60,855 nucleotides of DNA, taken from positions 1 through 60,855 of the forward strand of contig NZ_JAWDIR010000008.1 of the NCBI RefSeq assembly GCF_046156265.1, in the 5' to 3' direction. A program made the translations under genes and the position numbers. This DNA is from CAMDHY01 sp046156265. GTDB lineage: Bacteria > Pseudomonadota > Alphaproteobacteria > Rhizobiales > Segnochrobactraceae. Position 1 is the stretch's first letter. Every line of letters starts with the position of its first letter. The notes under the pieces are model-generated. The model was given only the letters and a program-made list of their open reading frames with translations, was not told where the DNA came from and searched no databases. This document shows positions 44,984 to 52,977 of the stretch, in pieces.

Positions 44984-45922
44984 ATGCTGCAGACGCTCAC
45001 GACAGACTTCCGCCCGCCCGCCGCCGCGCCCGCGCGCCTCAACGTCGCGCCGTCGCAGCGCTACTACCTCTACTTGCTGGCGCCGGCGATCCTGCTGCTC
45101 GCGGCGATCTCGCTCTATCCGTTCTTCTGGCTCATCTACATGAGCCTGCACCAGGTCTCGATGTCGCCGAACCAGCCGGACGTCTGGGTGGGTCTCGCCA
45201 ACTACGCCAAGCTCCTGTCCGACAAGCGCTATCTCGAGGGCTGGAAGCTTCTCGTCGTCTACAGCGCCTCGTGCATGATCCTGCAGGTCGGCCTCGGTCT
45301 GCTGCTCGCGCTGGTGCTCAACAACTCGCGCTGGGAAAAGCCGCTCGTCACCGTCTTCCTGATGCCGATGATGATGGCCCCGGTGATCGCCGGCCTCGTC
45401 TGGTTCTACCTCTATAACGGCACCTTCGGCTGGTACAACTGGGTGCTGCAGAGCCTCGGCATCCTCTCCGGCACATCTATCCTCGGCAGCACGTCCACGG
45501 CGATGATCGGCATCGTCGTCGTCGATACCTGGCAGTGGACGCCGCTCATCACGCTGATCGCGCTCGCCGGCCTGAAACGCGTTCCCCAGGACCAACTCGA
45601 GGCGCACATGGTCGACGGCGCCGGCGCGGTGCGCAACTTCTTCGCGATCGTGCTGCCGAACCTCTACCCGTTCCTGCTGATCGCCGTGCTGCTGCGCTTC
45701 ATGGACAACTTCCGCTTCATCGACGCGATCCTGCGGTTGACCGGTGGCGGACCGGCGAATTCGACCAAGGTCCTGCCTGTCTACCTGTTCGAGGTGTCGT
45801 TCACGAACTTCAACCTCGGCTACGGCGCCGCCATCGCCTTCACGCTGCTCGTCGTCACCATCGTCATCGGCATGGTGCTGGTCAGCGCCTTCACGCAGCC
45901 CAGCCTGCAGCAGAAGCACTGA
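44984..45922 (+). CDS. Carbohydrate-type ABC transporter permease (MalF-like)
   Basis: Membrane protein of 312 residues with six main hydrophobic segments and the cytoplasmic EAA-type loop (QLEAHMVDGAGAVRNFFAIVLP). It is one of two permeases of the transporter whose binding protein is encoded upstream and ATPase downstream. It starts 30 bases after the tandem hairpins and is 9 bases before the next permease. Confidence 0.9.
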   Translation: MLQTLTTDFRPPAAAPARLNVAPSQRYYLYLLAPAILLLAAISLYPFFWLIYMSLHQVSMSPNQPDVWVGLANYAKLLSDKRYLEGWKLLVVYSASCMILQVGLGLLLALVLNNSRWEKPLVTVFLMPMMMAPVIAGLVWFYLYNGTFGWYNWVLQSLGILSGTSILGSTSTAMIGIVVVDTWQWTPLITLIALAGLKRVPQDQLEAHMVDGAGAVRNFFAIVLPNLYPFLLIAVLLRFMDNFRFIDAILRLTGGGPANSTKVLPVYLFEVSFTNFNLGYGAAIAFTLLVVTIVIGMVLVSAFTQPSLQQKH

Positions 45923-45931
45923 GGAACGACC

Positions 45932-46810
45932 ATGGCTTCGCGGGACATCGTCACCTACCGCACGCCGGCCTCGGTTCTCGCCGGCGTCGCCTCGGCCGTC
46001 TTCGTCGTCCTCTTCCTGATCTGGACGGTGCTGCCGATCTTCATCATGTTCGTCTCCTCCATCAAGGATCTGCTCGAAGCCTTCAAGCTTCCGGCCGTGG
46101 GGGACTGGTCCGGCGTCGGCGTGTTCTTCGAATTCACGCCGACCTTCAAGCACTATGTCGATCTCTTCACCCAGGAGAAATTCGGCACCTACTTCTTCAA
46201 CAGCGTGGCGAGCGCGCTCGGTTCGGCGGCGATCTCGGTGGTGCTGGGCTCGATGGCGGCGTACGCGCTGTCGCGGGCGGAGTTCCGCGGCAAGAAGGAT
46301 CTGTTCTTCTGGATCATCTCGACCCGCATGGCGCCGGTGGTGGCCGTGATGGTGCCGCTGTTCGCGATCTTCCGCTACGGCGGCCTGGTCGGCTCCACGC
46401 CCGGCCTGATCATCGCCTACACCACCTTCAACCTGCCGTTCGCCATCTGGATCCTGAAGGGCTTCTTCGACAACGTGCCCTACGAGATCGAGGAGGCCTC
46501 GATGGTCGACGGCAGCACGCGGCTGCAGGCCTTCAAGGCGATCATTCCGCTGGTCTCGCCGGGGATCGGGGCGTTCCTGGTGCTGTGCGTGCTGTTCGCC
46601 TGGAACGACTTCCTGTTCGCCTCGATCATCGGGTCGGGCGGCGCGAAGACGCTGCCGGTGGCGACGAGCGGCCTCGTGCAGCCGCAGAACATCCAGTGGG
46701 GAAAGATCATGGCCGCCGGCGTCGTCACGACGCTGCCGATGATGCTGCTCGGGCTCGTCATCCGCCGGTACCTCGTCACCGGCCTCACCATGGGCGCCGT
46801 GCGCGGCTGA
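45932..46810 (+). CDS. Carbohydrate-type ABC transporter permease (MalG-like)
   Basis: Membrane protein of 292 residues with six hydrophobic segments. The EAA-type loop reads EIEEASMVDGSTRLQAFKAI, and FNLPFAIWILKGFFDNVP and VLCVLFAWNDFLFAS are typical of the MalG-type subunit. It pairs with the preceding permease. Confidence 0.9.
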   Translation: MASRDIVTYRTPASVLAGVASAVFVVLFLIWTVLPIFIMFVSSIKDLLEAFKLPAVGDWSGVGVFFEFTPTFKHYVDLFTQEKFGTYFFNSVASALGSAAISVVLGSMAAYALSRAEFRGKKDLFFWIISTRMAPVVAVMVPLFAIFRYGGLVGSTPGLIIAYTTFNLPFAIWILKGFFDNVPYEIEEASMVDGSTRLQAFKAIIPLVSPGIGAFLVLCVLFAWNDFLFASIIGSGGAKTLPVATSGLVQPQNIQWGKIMAAGVVTTLPMMLLGLVIRRYLVTGLTMGAVRG

Positions 46811-46861
46811 GCCAGAACAAGACGTCCCGCGGGGCGACAGGACAGGGAGCTCGACGGAACG

Positions 46862-47956
46862 ATGACGAAGGTGGTAGTCGCCGAAGTTTGGAAGATGTAC
46901 GGCAAGGTGCCCGCCGTCCGCGACCTGTCGTTCTCCTGCGAGAGCGGAGAGTTCCTCTGCGTCCTCGGCCCGTCGGGCTGCGGCAAGTCTTCGACGCTGA
47001 GGATGCTGGCGGGCCTCGAGCACATCTCGGCTGGCGAGATCACCTTCGACGGCAAGCGCATCAACGAGCTGCCGCCGAAGGACCGCGACATCGCGATGGT
47101 GTTCGAGAACTACGCCCTCTATCCGCACAAGACGGTGGGCGACAACATGGCGAACGCGCTGAAGCTGCGCGGCATGCCGGCTGCCGAGATCAAGACCCGC
47201 GTCGAGCGGGCGGCGGCGATGCTGCAGATCGGCCACCTCCTCGACCGGCGGCCGATGGAGCTCTCGGGCGGCCAGAAGCAGCGTGTGGCGATCGGCCGGG
47301 CGATCGTCCGCTCGCCGAAGGTGTTCCTGTTCGACGAGCCGATCGGCCATCTCGACGCCAAGCTGCGCGGCCACATGCGCGGCGAGCTGAAGCGCCTGCA
47401 GCGTGAGCTCGCGACGACGACGATCTACGTCACCCACGACCAGCTCGAGGCGCTGTCGATGGCCGACCGCATCGCCGTGATGAACGAGGGCGTGCTGCAG
47501 CAGATCGGCACGCCGCAGGAGATCTACAACCATCCGGCGAACGAGTGGGTGGCGAGCTTCGTCGGCGAGCCGCCGATGAACTTCCTCGATGCCGAAGTCG
47601 TCACGGCGGGCTCTGAGACGGACCTCGAGGTGCGCTGCGGCGCGTTCCGCGTGCGCCTGTCCGACGCCCACCGCCACCGCCTCAACGGCACGCGCGGCGG
47701 CATGCGGCTCGGCATTCGTCCCGAGGCGCTGCAGGTCGCCGGTTCGGCGCCCGCGGGCGACTGCATGGCGGGCACTATCTATGCCGTGGAGCCGCTCGGC
47801 GGCGACACGCTCGTCGAGGTCGCCTTCCAGGGCGGCCGGGTTCTGGCCAAGACCGGGGCGGATTTCCGCGGCGAGATGGACGCGCCGATCTTCGTCACTG
47901 TCGACAATACCAAGTTGCACCTGTTCGATGCGAGCAACGGCAAGGCGCTGACGTGA
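46862..47956 (+). CDS. Carbohydrate-type ABC transporter ATPase with variant Q-loop
   Basis: Protein of 364 residues: MalK-like ATPase with Walker A GPSGCGKSS, signature LSGGQKQRVAIGRAI, Walker B VFLFDEP and a C-terminal TOBE-like regulatory domain (residues 240-360). Two active-site loops depart from the usual sequence. The Q-loop reads VFENYALYP, with Glu in place of Gln, and the D-loop reads IGHLDAKL instead of LSNLDAKL. The rest is intact, so the protein is likely functional. It follows its permeases and ends the transporter operon. Confidence 0.9.
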   Translation: MTKVVVAEVWKMYGKVPAVRDLSFSCESGEFLCVLGPSGCGKSSTLRMLAGLEHISAGEITFDGKRINELPPKDRDIAMVFENYALYPHKTVGDNMANALKLRGMPAAEIKTRVERAAAMLQIGHLLDRRPMELSGGQKQRVAIGRAIVRSPKVFLFDEPIGHLDAKLRGHMRGELKRLQRELATTTIYVTHDQLEALSMADRIAVMNEGVLQQIGTPQEIYNHPANEWVASFVGEPPMNFLDAEVVTAGSETDLEVRCGAFRVRLSDAHRHRLNGTRGGMRLGIRPEALQVAGSAPAGDCMAGTIYAVEPLGGDTLVEVAFQGGRVLAKTGADFRGEMDAPIFVTVDNTKLHLFDASNGKALT

Positions 47957-47972
47957 GCGGCTCTGTCCGGTC

Positions 47973-47987
47973 GCAACAGGTGTGGCG
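47973..47987 (+). promoter_or_regulatory. 15-mer shared with AcoR-like gene promoter region, copy 2
   Basis: GCAACAGGTGTGGCG, 160 bases upstream of the E1alpha gene in a 191-base gap. Identical to 42965-42979. It suggests common control of regulator and aco genes. Confidence 0.5.
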
Positions 47988-48147
47988 AAGGCGCGGTGCC
48001 TTGACGATGTCGGGTCGCCGGATCAGCTTTTGCGACGAACGGACGACGGCCGCCCACCCTGGCGGCAACCAGTCTGAAGACCGTGACGGCGCCCACCCGG
48101 GCGGGTGCCGAAGCACGGCGGTTCACGGGGCCTAGTTGGAGGAAACC

Positions 48148-49125
48148 ATGTCAAGCGCACTGCAGCTTCCGCGCGAGACGCTTCTCGCCGCCTATACGCG
48201 GATGCGGACCATCCGCGAATTCGAGGATCGCGTGCACGACGAGTTCTCGGCCGGCAATATTCCCGGCTTCGTGCACCTCTACGCCGGCGAGGAGGCGTCG
48301 GGCGTCGGCGTCTGCCTGCACCTCACCGATCGCGACGCCATCGCCTCGACGCACCGTGGCCACGGCCACTGCATCGCCAAGGGCTGCGATGTCGACGGCA
48401 TGATGAAGGAGATCTTCGGCCGCAAGGACGGGCTGTGCGGCGGCAAGGGCGGCTCGATGCACATCGCCGACCTGTCGAAGGGCATGCTCGGTGCGAACGG
48501 CATCGTCGGCGCCGGCGGCCCGCTCGCCTGCGGCGCGGCGCTGACGGCCAAGGTCTTGAAGACCGGCGGCGTCGCGGTGTGCTTCTACGGCGACGGCGCC
48601 TCCAACCAGGGCGCCATCCTGGAGAGCTACAACCTCGCGAAGATCTGGAACCTGCCGATCGTCTTCGTCGCCGAGGACAACGGCTATGCGGAATCGACCG
48701 CCTCCTCGTGGTCGGTCGGCGGCAGCCAGACGGGTCGTGCCACCGGCTTCGGCCTGCCCTCGAAGGAGGTCGACGGCTTCGACTTCTTCGCCATGTACGA
48801 GGCCGCCGGCGAGATGATCGACCGGGCCCGCAACGGCGGCGGTCCGTCGCTGCTGCACGTCCGCCTCGGCCGCCACTACGGCCACTTCGAGGGCGACGCG
48901 ATGACCTATCGCGCCCCCGACGAGGTCGCCAACCTCAGGGCGAACCACGATCCCCTGAAGATCTTCCGGCAGCGCGTCGTCGAGGCGTCGCTGATCGCGC
49001 CGGAGGAATTCGACGCGGTGGACAAGCAGGTCGCGGACCAGATCGCGCAGTCGCTGGTCGACGCCAAGGCGGCTCCGATGCCGACCGAGGCCGATCTGAT
49101 GACCGACGTCTACGTGCGCTACTGA
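48148..49125 (+). CDS. acoA: TPP-dependent acetoin dehydrogenase-type E1 alpha subunit
   Basis: Protein of 325 residues of the 2-oxo-acid dehydrogenase E1alpha family. The thiamine diphosphate motif is GDGASNQGAILES...EDN, preceded by STHRGHGHCIAKG and CGGKGGSMHIAD. This CGGKGGSMH form and the short length fit acetoin dehydrogenase and pyruvate dehydrogenase alpha subunits. With the E2 type seen here (lipoyl plus hydrolase), acetoin dehydrogenase is the better call. ATG at 48148 follows TTGGAGGAAACC. It starts the operon for the E1 and E2 subunits. Confidence 0.9.
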   Translation: MSSALQLPRETLLAAYTRMRTIREFEDRVHDEFSAGNIPGFVHLYAGEEASGVGVCLHLTDRDAIASTHRGHGHCIAKGCDVDGMMKEIFGRKDGLCGGKGGSMHIADLSKGMLGANGIVGAGGPLACGAALTAKVLKTGGVAVCFYGDGASNQGAILESYNLAKIWNLPIVFVAEDNGYAESTASSWSVGGSQTGRATGFGLPSKEVDGFDFFAMYEAAGEMIDRARNGGGPSLLHVRLGRHYGHFEGDAMTYRAPDEVANLRANHDPLKIFRQRVVEASLIAPEEFDAVDKQVADQIAQSLVDAKAAPMPTEADLMTDVYVRY

Positions 49126-49137
49126 GGGGAGTGGACA

Positions 49138-50166
49138 ATGCCCAAGAAGAGCTATCGCCAGGCCATCAACGAGGCGATGCGTCAGGAAATGGAGCGCGAT
49201 CCGCGCGTCATCCTGATGGGTGAGGACGTCTCCGGCGGCACCGGGGCGCCCGGCCAGCAGGACGCCTGGGGCGGCCCGCTCGGCGTCACCAAGGGCCTCT
49301 ACACCCAGTTCGGCCCGGACCGGGTGATGGACACCCACCTCGCCGAGATCTCGTTCGTCGGCGCCGCCGCCGGCGCCGCGGCGACCGGGCTCCGTCCGAT
49401 CGCCGAGCTGATGTTCGTCGACTTCATGGGGGTCTGCTTCGACCAGATCTTCAACCAGGCGGCGAAGTTCCGCTACATGTTCGGCGGCAAGGCGGTCACC
49501 CCGCTCGTCGTGCGCACCATGTACGGCGGCGGCTTCCGCGCCGCCTCGCAGCATTCGCAGTGCCTCTACTCGCTCTTCACCCACATTCCCGGGCTGAAGG
49601 TGGTGGTGCCGTCGAACGCCTACGAGGCGAAGGGGCTGCTCATCCAGGCGATCCGCGACGACGACCCTGTGATCTTCTTCGAGCACAAGGTGATGTACGA
49701 CGAGGAGATGGAGGTTCCCGACGAGCCCTACACCATCCCCTTCGGCGAGGCGAACGTCACCCGCGAGGGCGACGACTGCACGATCGTGGCGATCGGGCGG
49801 ATGGTCGGCTTCGCCAACCAGGCGGCCGATAACCTCGCCAAGCAGGGCATCACCTGCACGGTGGTCGACCCGCGCACCACCTCGCCGCTCGACCTCGACA
49901 CCATCATCGAGACCACCGAGGAGACCGGCCGCCTCGTCGTCGTCGACGAGTCGCACCCGCGCTGCTCGATGGCGAGCGACATCGCCTCGCTCGTCACCGA
50001 GCGGTCGTTCGGCAAGCTGAAGGCGGCTCCGCGGATGGTGACGGCGCCGCATGCGCCGGTGCCGTTCTCGCCGGCGCTGGAGGACCTCTACGTGCCGAGC
50101 CCGGCCAAGATCGAGGCCGCTGTGCGCGAGCTCGTCGGCATGCCGGAGCGGGTCGCCGCGGAGTAG
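49138..50166 (+). CDS. acoB: TPP-dependent acetoin dehydrogenase-type E1 beta subunit
   Basis: Protein of 342 residues with the E1beta pattern: EDVSGGTGAPGQQDAWGG, ETxI-type HLAEISFVGAAAG, LMFVDFMGVCFDQIFNQAAKFRY and a C-terminal VVDESHPRCSMASDIA. It forms the alpha2-beta2 E1 enzyme that cleaves acetoin or decarboxylates a 2-oxo acid and passes the two-carbon unit to lipoate. It is 12 bases after E1alpha and is followed by a palindromic repeat element. Confidence 0.9.
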   Translation: MPKKSYRQAINEAMRQEMERDPRVILMGEDVSGGTGAPGQQDAWGGPLGVTKGLYTQFGPDRVMDTHLAEISFVGAAAGAAATGLRPIAELMFVDFMGVCFDQIFNQAAKFRYMFGGKAVTPLVVRTMYGGGFRAASQHSQCLYSLFTHIPGLKVVVPSNAYEAKGLLIQAIRDDDPVIFFEHKVMYDEEMEVPDEPYTIPFGEANVTREGDDCTIVAIGRMVGFANQAADNLAKQGITCTVVDPRTTSPLDLDTIIETTEETGRLVVVDESHPRCSMASDIASLVTERSFGKLKAAPRMVTAPHAPVPFSPALEDLYVPSPAKIEAAVRELVGMPERVAAE

Positions 50167-50189
50167 GGCGGCAGACAGAAGCACGACTC

Positions 50190-50341
50190 GTCCCTCCCCT
50201 GCCAGGGGGAGGGACAGACCGCGAAGCGGTCAGGGTGGGGCCCGAAGATCGCGGCTGCCACGATCGACGTCGCATCCCCGATCGACGGGCCCCCACCTGC
50301 CGGCTGCGCCGGCTGTCCTCCCCCCTGCCAGGGGGGAGGAC
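50190..50341. repeat. Four-hairpin palindromic intergenic mosaic element
   Basis: Four perfect stems in order: 10-bp GTCCCTCCCC arm (50190-50215), 6-bp GACCGC (50217-50231), 6-bp GCCGGC (50299-50313) and 11-bp GTCCTCCCCCC (50315-50341). The two halves mirror each other, with AGGGTGGGGCCC answered by GGGCCCCCACCT. This is the form of multicopy intergenic elements in many alphaproteobacteria. It lies inside the aco operon between E1beta and E2. Confidence 0.8.
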
Positions 50342-50399
50342 GATGCGCCGAATACGCGGCCGCGCCCCGCGCCAACTTCCAATTTCCCGGAGACCGCCG

Positions 50400-51512
50400 A
50401 TGTCCATCGAACCGATCGTCATGCCGAAGTGGGGCCTCGCCATGCAGGAGGGCACCCTGTCGAAATGGAACATCGCGGAGGGTGACAAGATCGCCCGCGG
50501 CCAGGAAATCGCCGACATCGAGACGACGAAGATCGCCAACGCCTTCGAGAGCCCGGTGGAGGGCGTCGTTCGCCGCCGCGTCATCAATGAGGGCGATGTC
50601 GTGCCGGTCGGAGCTCTGCTCGCCGTCGTCGCCGACAAGGGCGTCGGCGACGAGGAGATCGACGCCTATGTGACGAAGTTCCAGGAGAGCATGGCGGCGG
50701 CCGCCGACAACACCGTCGCCGCCCCGGAGCCGCAGGTGGTCGAGACCGCCGCGGGCCGCATCCGCTACCTGAAGCTCGGCGAGGGCGACGGCACGCCGGT
50801 CGTCCTCATCCACGGCTTCGGCTCCGACCACGCCGCCTGGCTCTTCAACCATGAGGCGCTCGCGGAGGGCCGCACCGTCTACGCCCTCGACCTGCCGGGT
50901 CACGGCGGCTCCGAGAAGGCGGTGAAGGACGGTTCCGTCGCCGGCCTCGCCACGGCGGTGGTCGCCTTCCTCGACGCCGTCGACATCAAGAAGGCCCATC
51001 TCGCCGGCCACTCGCTCGGGGGTGCCATCGCGGCCCACATCGCCGCGACCCATCCCGACCGCGTCGCCTCGCTGTCGCTGGTCGCGCCGGCAGGCATCGC
51101 CGGCACCATCAACCAGGGCTTCATCGACGGCTTCCTGGGCGAGTCCCGCGCGCGCAAGCTCCGGCCGGTGATCGAGCTCCTCGTCGCCGACCCGTCGATG
51201 GTGACGGCGGACATGGTCGAGGACGTGCTGAAGTTCAAGCGCCTCGACGGCGCCTCCGAGGCGCTGACGGCGATCGCGGCGGCGAACTTCTCGGGCGGCA
51301 AGCAGAACGCCAGCCTGCGCGATGCGCTCGCGGGTGCGAAGGTGCCGGTTCAGGTGATCGTCGGCGAGAGCGACCAGATCCTGCCGGCCTCAGGCGCCGA
51401 CGGACTGCCGGCCTCGGTGACCGTGCACCGGCTCGCCGCCGTCGGCCACCTGCCGCACATGGAGAAGTCGGCCGAGGTCAACCGCCTCGTTGCGGCGATC
51501 CTGCGCGACTAA
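50400..51512 (+). CDS. acoC: Acetoin dehydrogenase-type E2: lipoyl domain fused to alpha/beta hydrolase
   Basis: Protein of 370 residues. Residues 1-80 form a lipoyl domain with the attachment lysine in DIETTKIAN (Lys44). Residues 125-370 are an alpha/beta hydrolase with LIHGFGSD, the nucleophile elbow GHSLGG (Ser205), and a C-terminal VGHLPHME histidine. This fusion is the mark of AcoC-type acetyltransferases of acetoin dehydrogenase and distinguishes it from pyruvate dehydrogenase E2. No E3 lipoamide dehydrogenase gene is in the operon, so a shared one is likely used. Start ATG with GGAG nine bases upstream. Confidence 0.92.
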   Translation: MSIEPIVMPKWGLAMQEGTLSKWNIAEGDKIARGQEIADIETTKIANAFESPVEGVVRRRVINEGDVVPVGALLAVVADKGVGDEEIDAYVTKFQESMAAAADNTVAAPEPQVVETAAGRIRYLKLGEGDGTPVVLIHGFGSDHAAWLFNHEALAEGRTVYALDLPGHGGSEKAVKDGSVAGLATAVVAFLDAVDIKKAHLAGHSLGGAIAAHIAATHPDRVASLSLVAPAGIAGTINQGFIDGFLGESRARKLRPVIELLVADPSMVTADMVEDVLKFKRLDGASEALTAIAAANFSGGKQNASLRDALAGAKVPVQVIVGESDQILPASGADGLPASVTVHRLAAVGHLPHMEKSAEVNRLVAAILRD

Positions 51513-51538
51513 TCGACGACTACTAGCTTCGACAGGAA

Positions 51539-51570
51539 GGGGCGGGCCATCGGCTCGCCCCTTTCTCTTT
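51539..51570 (+). terminator. Intrinsic terminator of the aco operon
   Basis: GGGGCGGGCC, loop ATC, GGCTCGCCCC (10-bp stem with one G-T pair), followed directly by TTTCTCTTT. It lies 26 bases after the E2 stop codon and also faces the convergent pxpA gene. Confidence 0.85.
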
Positions 51571-51604
51571 GTGCCTTGGAAAGCCCTGAACCGAGAGCCG
51601 CGTC

Positions 51605-52339
51605 TCAGGCGGCGCGCTTCTCGAACTCGGTGACGGCGCGCTTCACCGCGCGGGCGAGCTCGTCGGCGCCGGGCGTGTCGGAGTGGACGCAGACGCAGTC
51701 CGCCTTCATCGGCAGCTCGCGCCCGTTGATCGAGGTGCCCTTGCCCTCGGTGAGCACCCGCGTCATCGCCCGCTCCACCTCGGCGGGGTCGCGGGCGTCG
51801 TGCTCGCGGGTGATGATCACCATGCCCTCGTCGTTGTAGTCGAGGTCGGCGTAATACTCTGCCATGAAGGTCAGGCCGCGGGCGGGGTAGACTTTCTCGT
51901 GCTGGGTGCCGGCCATGCCGAGCACCGGCACGCCGAACGAGACGGCGGCGTCGGCGATGGCGTTCGCCACCTCCGGATCGCGCGAGGCGACGCCATAGAG
52001 CGCGCCGTGCGGCTTGATGTGGTTGAGCGGCATTCCCTCGATGTCGAGGAAGCCCTTCAGCGCGCCGATCTGGTAGATCAGGCAAGCGGTGAGCTCCTCG
52101 CGACCCATCTTCATCTCGCGCCGGCCGAAGCCCTGCAGGTCGGGATAGGAGGGGTGGGCGCCGACGCGCACGCCATGCGCCTTGGCGAGCCGCACGGTCT
52201 TCTGCATCACCACCGGGTCGGAGGCGTGGAAGCCGCAGGCGACGTTCGCCATGTCGATGTGGGGCATGATCCCCTCGTCGTCGCCGCAGCGATAGAGCCC
52301 GAAGCTCTCGCCCATGTCGCAGTTGATCAAGACCGTCAT
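51605..52339 (-). CDS. pxpA: LamB/YcsF family 5-oxoprolinase subunit PxpA
   Basis: Protein of 244 residues with all family motifs: INCDMGESFG at the N-terminus, ACGFHASDP, GAHPSYPDLQGFGRR and KPHGALY. In E. coli PxpA works with PxpB and PxpC to open 5-oxoproline (pyroglutamate) to glutamate using ATP. Here pxpA is divergent from a biotin carrier, biotin carboxylase, pxpB and pxpC set. The ATG follows GAGGA. The gap between the two arms contains palindromic repeats. Confidence 0.92.
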   Translation of the reverse strand: MTVLINCDMGESFGLYRCGDDEGIMPHIDMANVACGFHASDPVVMQKTVRLAKAHGVRVGAHPSYPDLQGFGRREMKMGREELTACLIYQIGALKGFLDIEGMPLNHIKPHGALYGVASRDPEVANAIADAAVSFGVPVLGMAGTQHEKVYPARGLTFMAEYYADLDYNDEGMVIITREHDARDPAEVERAMTRVLTEGKGTSINGRELPMKADCVCVHSDTPGADELARAVKRAVTEFEKRAA

Positions 52340-52714
52340 CGGAAGTCCTCGCCTGTCGCCTCCCGCAAGTGTCGGGAGAGGGGAGGCGGCCGTCAAATGG
52401 GAAATTGCCCCGGCGCGTCGCTGGAGCCGGAACATCTGCGCTGCCGCGCGCTCCCCGCCGATCCCACTCCTCGCCACTCCCCTCAACCAAGTCATCCTCG
52501 GCCTTGTGCCGAGGATCCAGGTCTTGCTGCAACGCTTGCGGGATCGTTGGCTACCGCGCCCGCTGTGAGATGGGTTCCCGGCACAAGGCCGGGAATGACC
52601 CTTCTCCGAAGGGGTGCCGGGCACCCCCGCCATGCGCCATAATTTCGCACGAGGCCGGTGTTTCCCGGCGCGAACTTTCCCTATGCTCGGCTCCAGTTGC
52701 GGCGGAGGTTTCTC
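52340..52714. other. 375-bp divergent gap with palindromic repeats
   Basis: No gene. Besides the mosaic element at 52491-52599 it has a GCCTCCC/GGGAGGC stem near 52359-52389, and two small stems after the element (CCTTCTCCGAAGG and GGGTGCCGGGCACCC). Promoters for both arms must lie here, but I see no strong sigma-70 match. Confidence 0.5.
52491..52599. repeat. Palindromic intergenic element (GTCATCC...ATGAC type)
   Basis: Outer inverted ends GTCAT (52491) and ATGAC (52599) enclose two stems: CCTCGGC/GCCGAGG (52496-52514) and TTCCCGGC/GCCGGGAA (52575-52595). ATCCA and TGGGT flank the middle part. This is the layout of the common intergenic palindromes of Rhizobiales genomes. Confidence 0.75.
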
Positions 52715-52957
52715 ATGGCGGTGAAGACGGTTCTGGCTCCCATCCCCGGCATCTTCTACCGCAGCCCGTCGCCGGGTGAGCCGCCCTTCAAGCAGGACGG
52801 CGACTCGGTGGCCGCGGGCGAGACCATCGGCCTCATCGAGGTGATGAAGACCTTCAACCCGGTCGTCGCCGAAGTCGGCGGCTCGAACGTCAAGTTCGTG
52901 CTCGACAACGAGGACGCGGTAATGGCCGGCCAGCCGGTCTGCGAGCTCGAAGACTGA
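52715..52957 (+). CDS. Biotin carboxyl carrier protein
   Basis: Protein of 80 residues, a bare biotinyl domain. The biotin lysine is Lys45 in EVMKTFN (canonical E-x-M-K), with DGDSVAAGETIGLIE before and VLDNEDAVMAGQPVCELE after. The start ATG has GGCGGAGG upstream. It lacks the long N-terminal region of AccB, so it is probably dedicated to the carboxylase encoded next rather than to fatty acid synthesis. Confidence 0.9.
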   Translation: MAVKTVLAPIPGIFYRSPSPGEPPFKQDGDSVAAGETIGLIEVMKTFNPVVAEVGGSNVKFVLDNEDAVMAGQPVCELED

Positions 52958-52977
52958 GCGCCGGGACGGCACGGCCC

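Noticed and set aside
42842..48147. Sigma-54 promoter for the transporter or aco genes
   Set aside because: No GG-N10-GC pair with TGGCAC/TTGCA character was found in either intergenic region; near matches fail the spacing.
50190..50341. CRISPR-like repeat array
   Set aside because: The repeats are four different palindromes in mirror order, not identical repeats with unique spacers.
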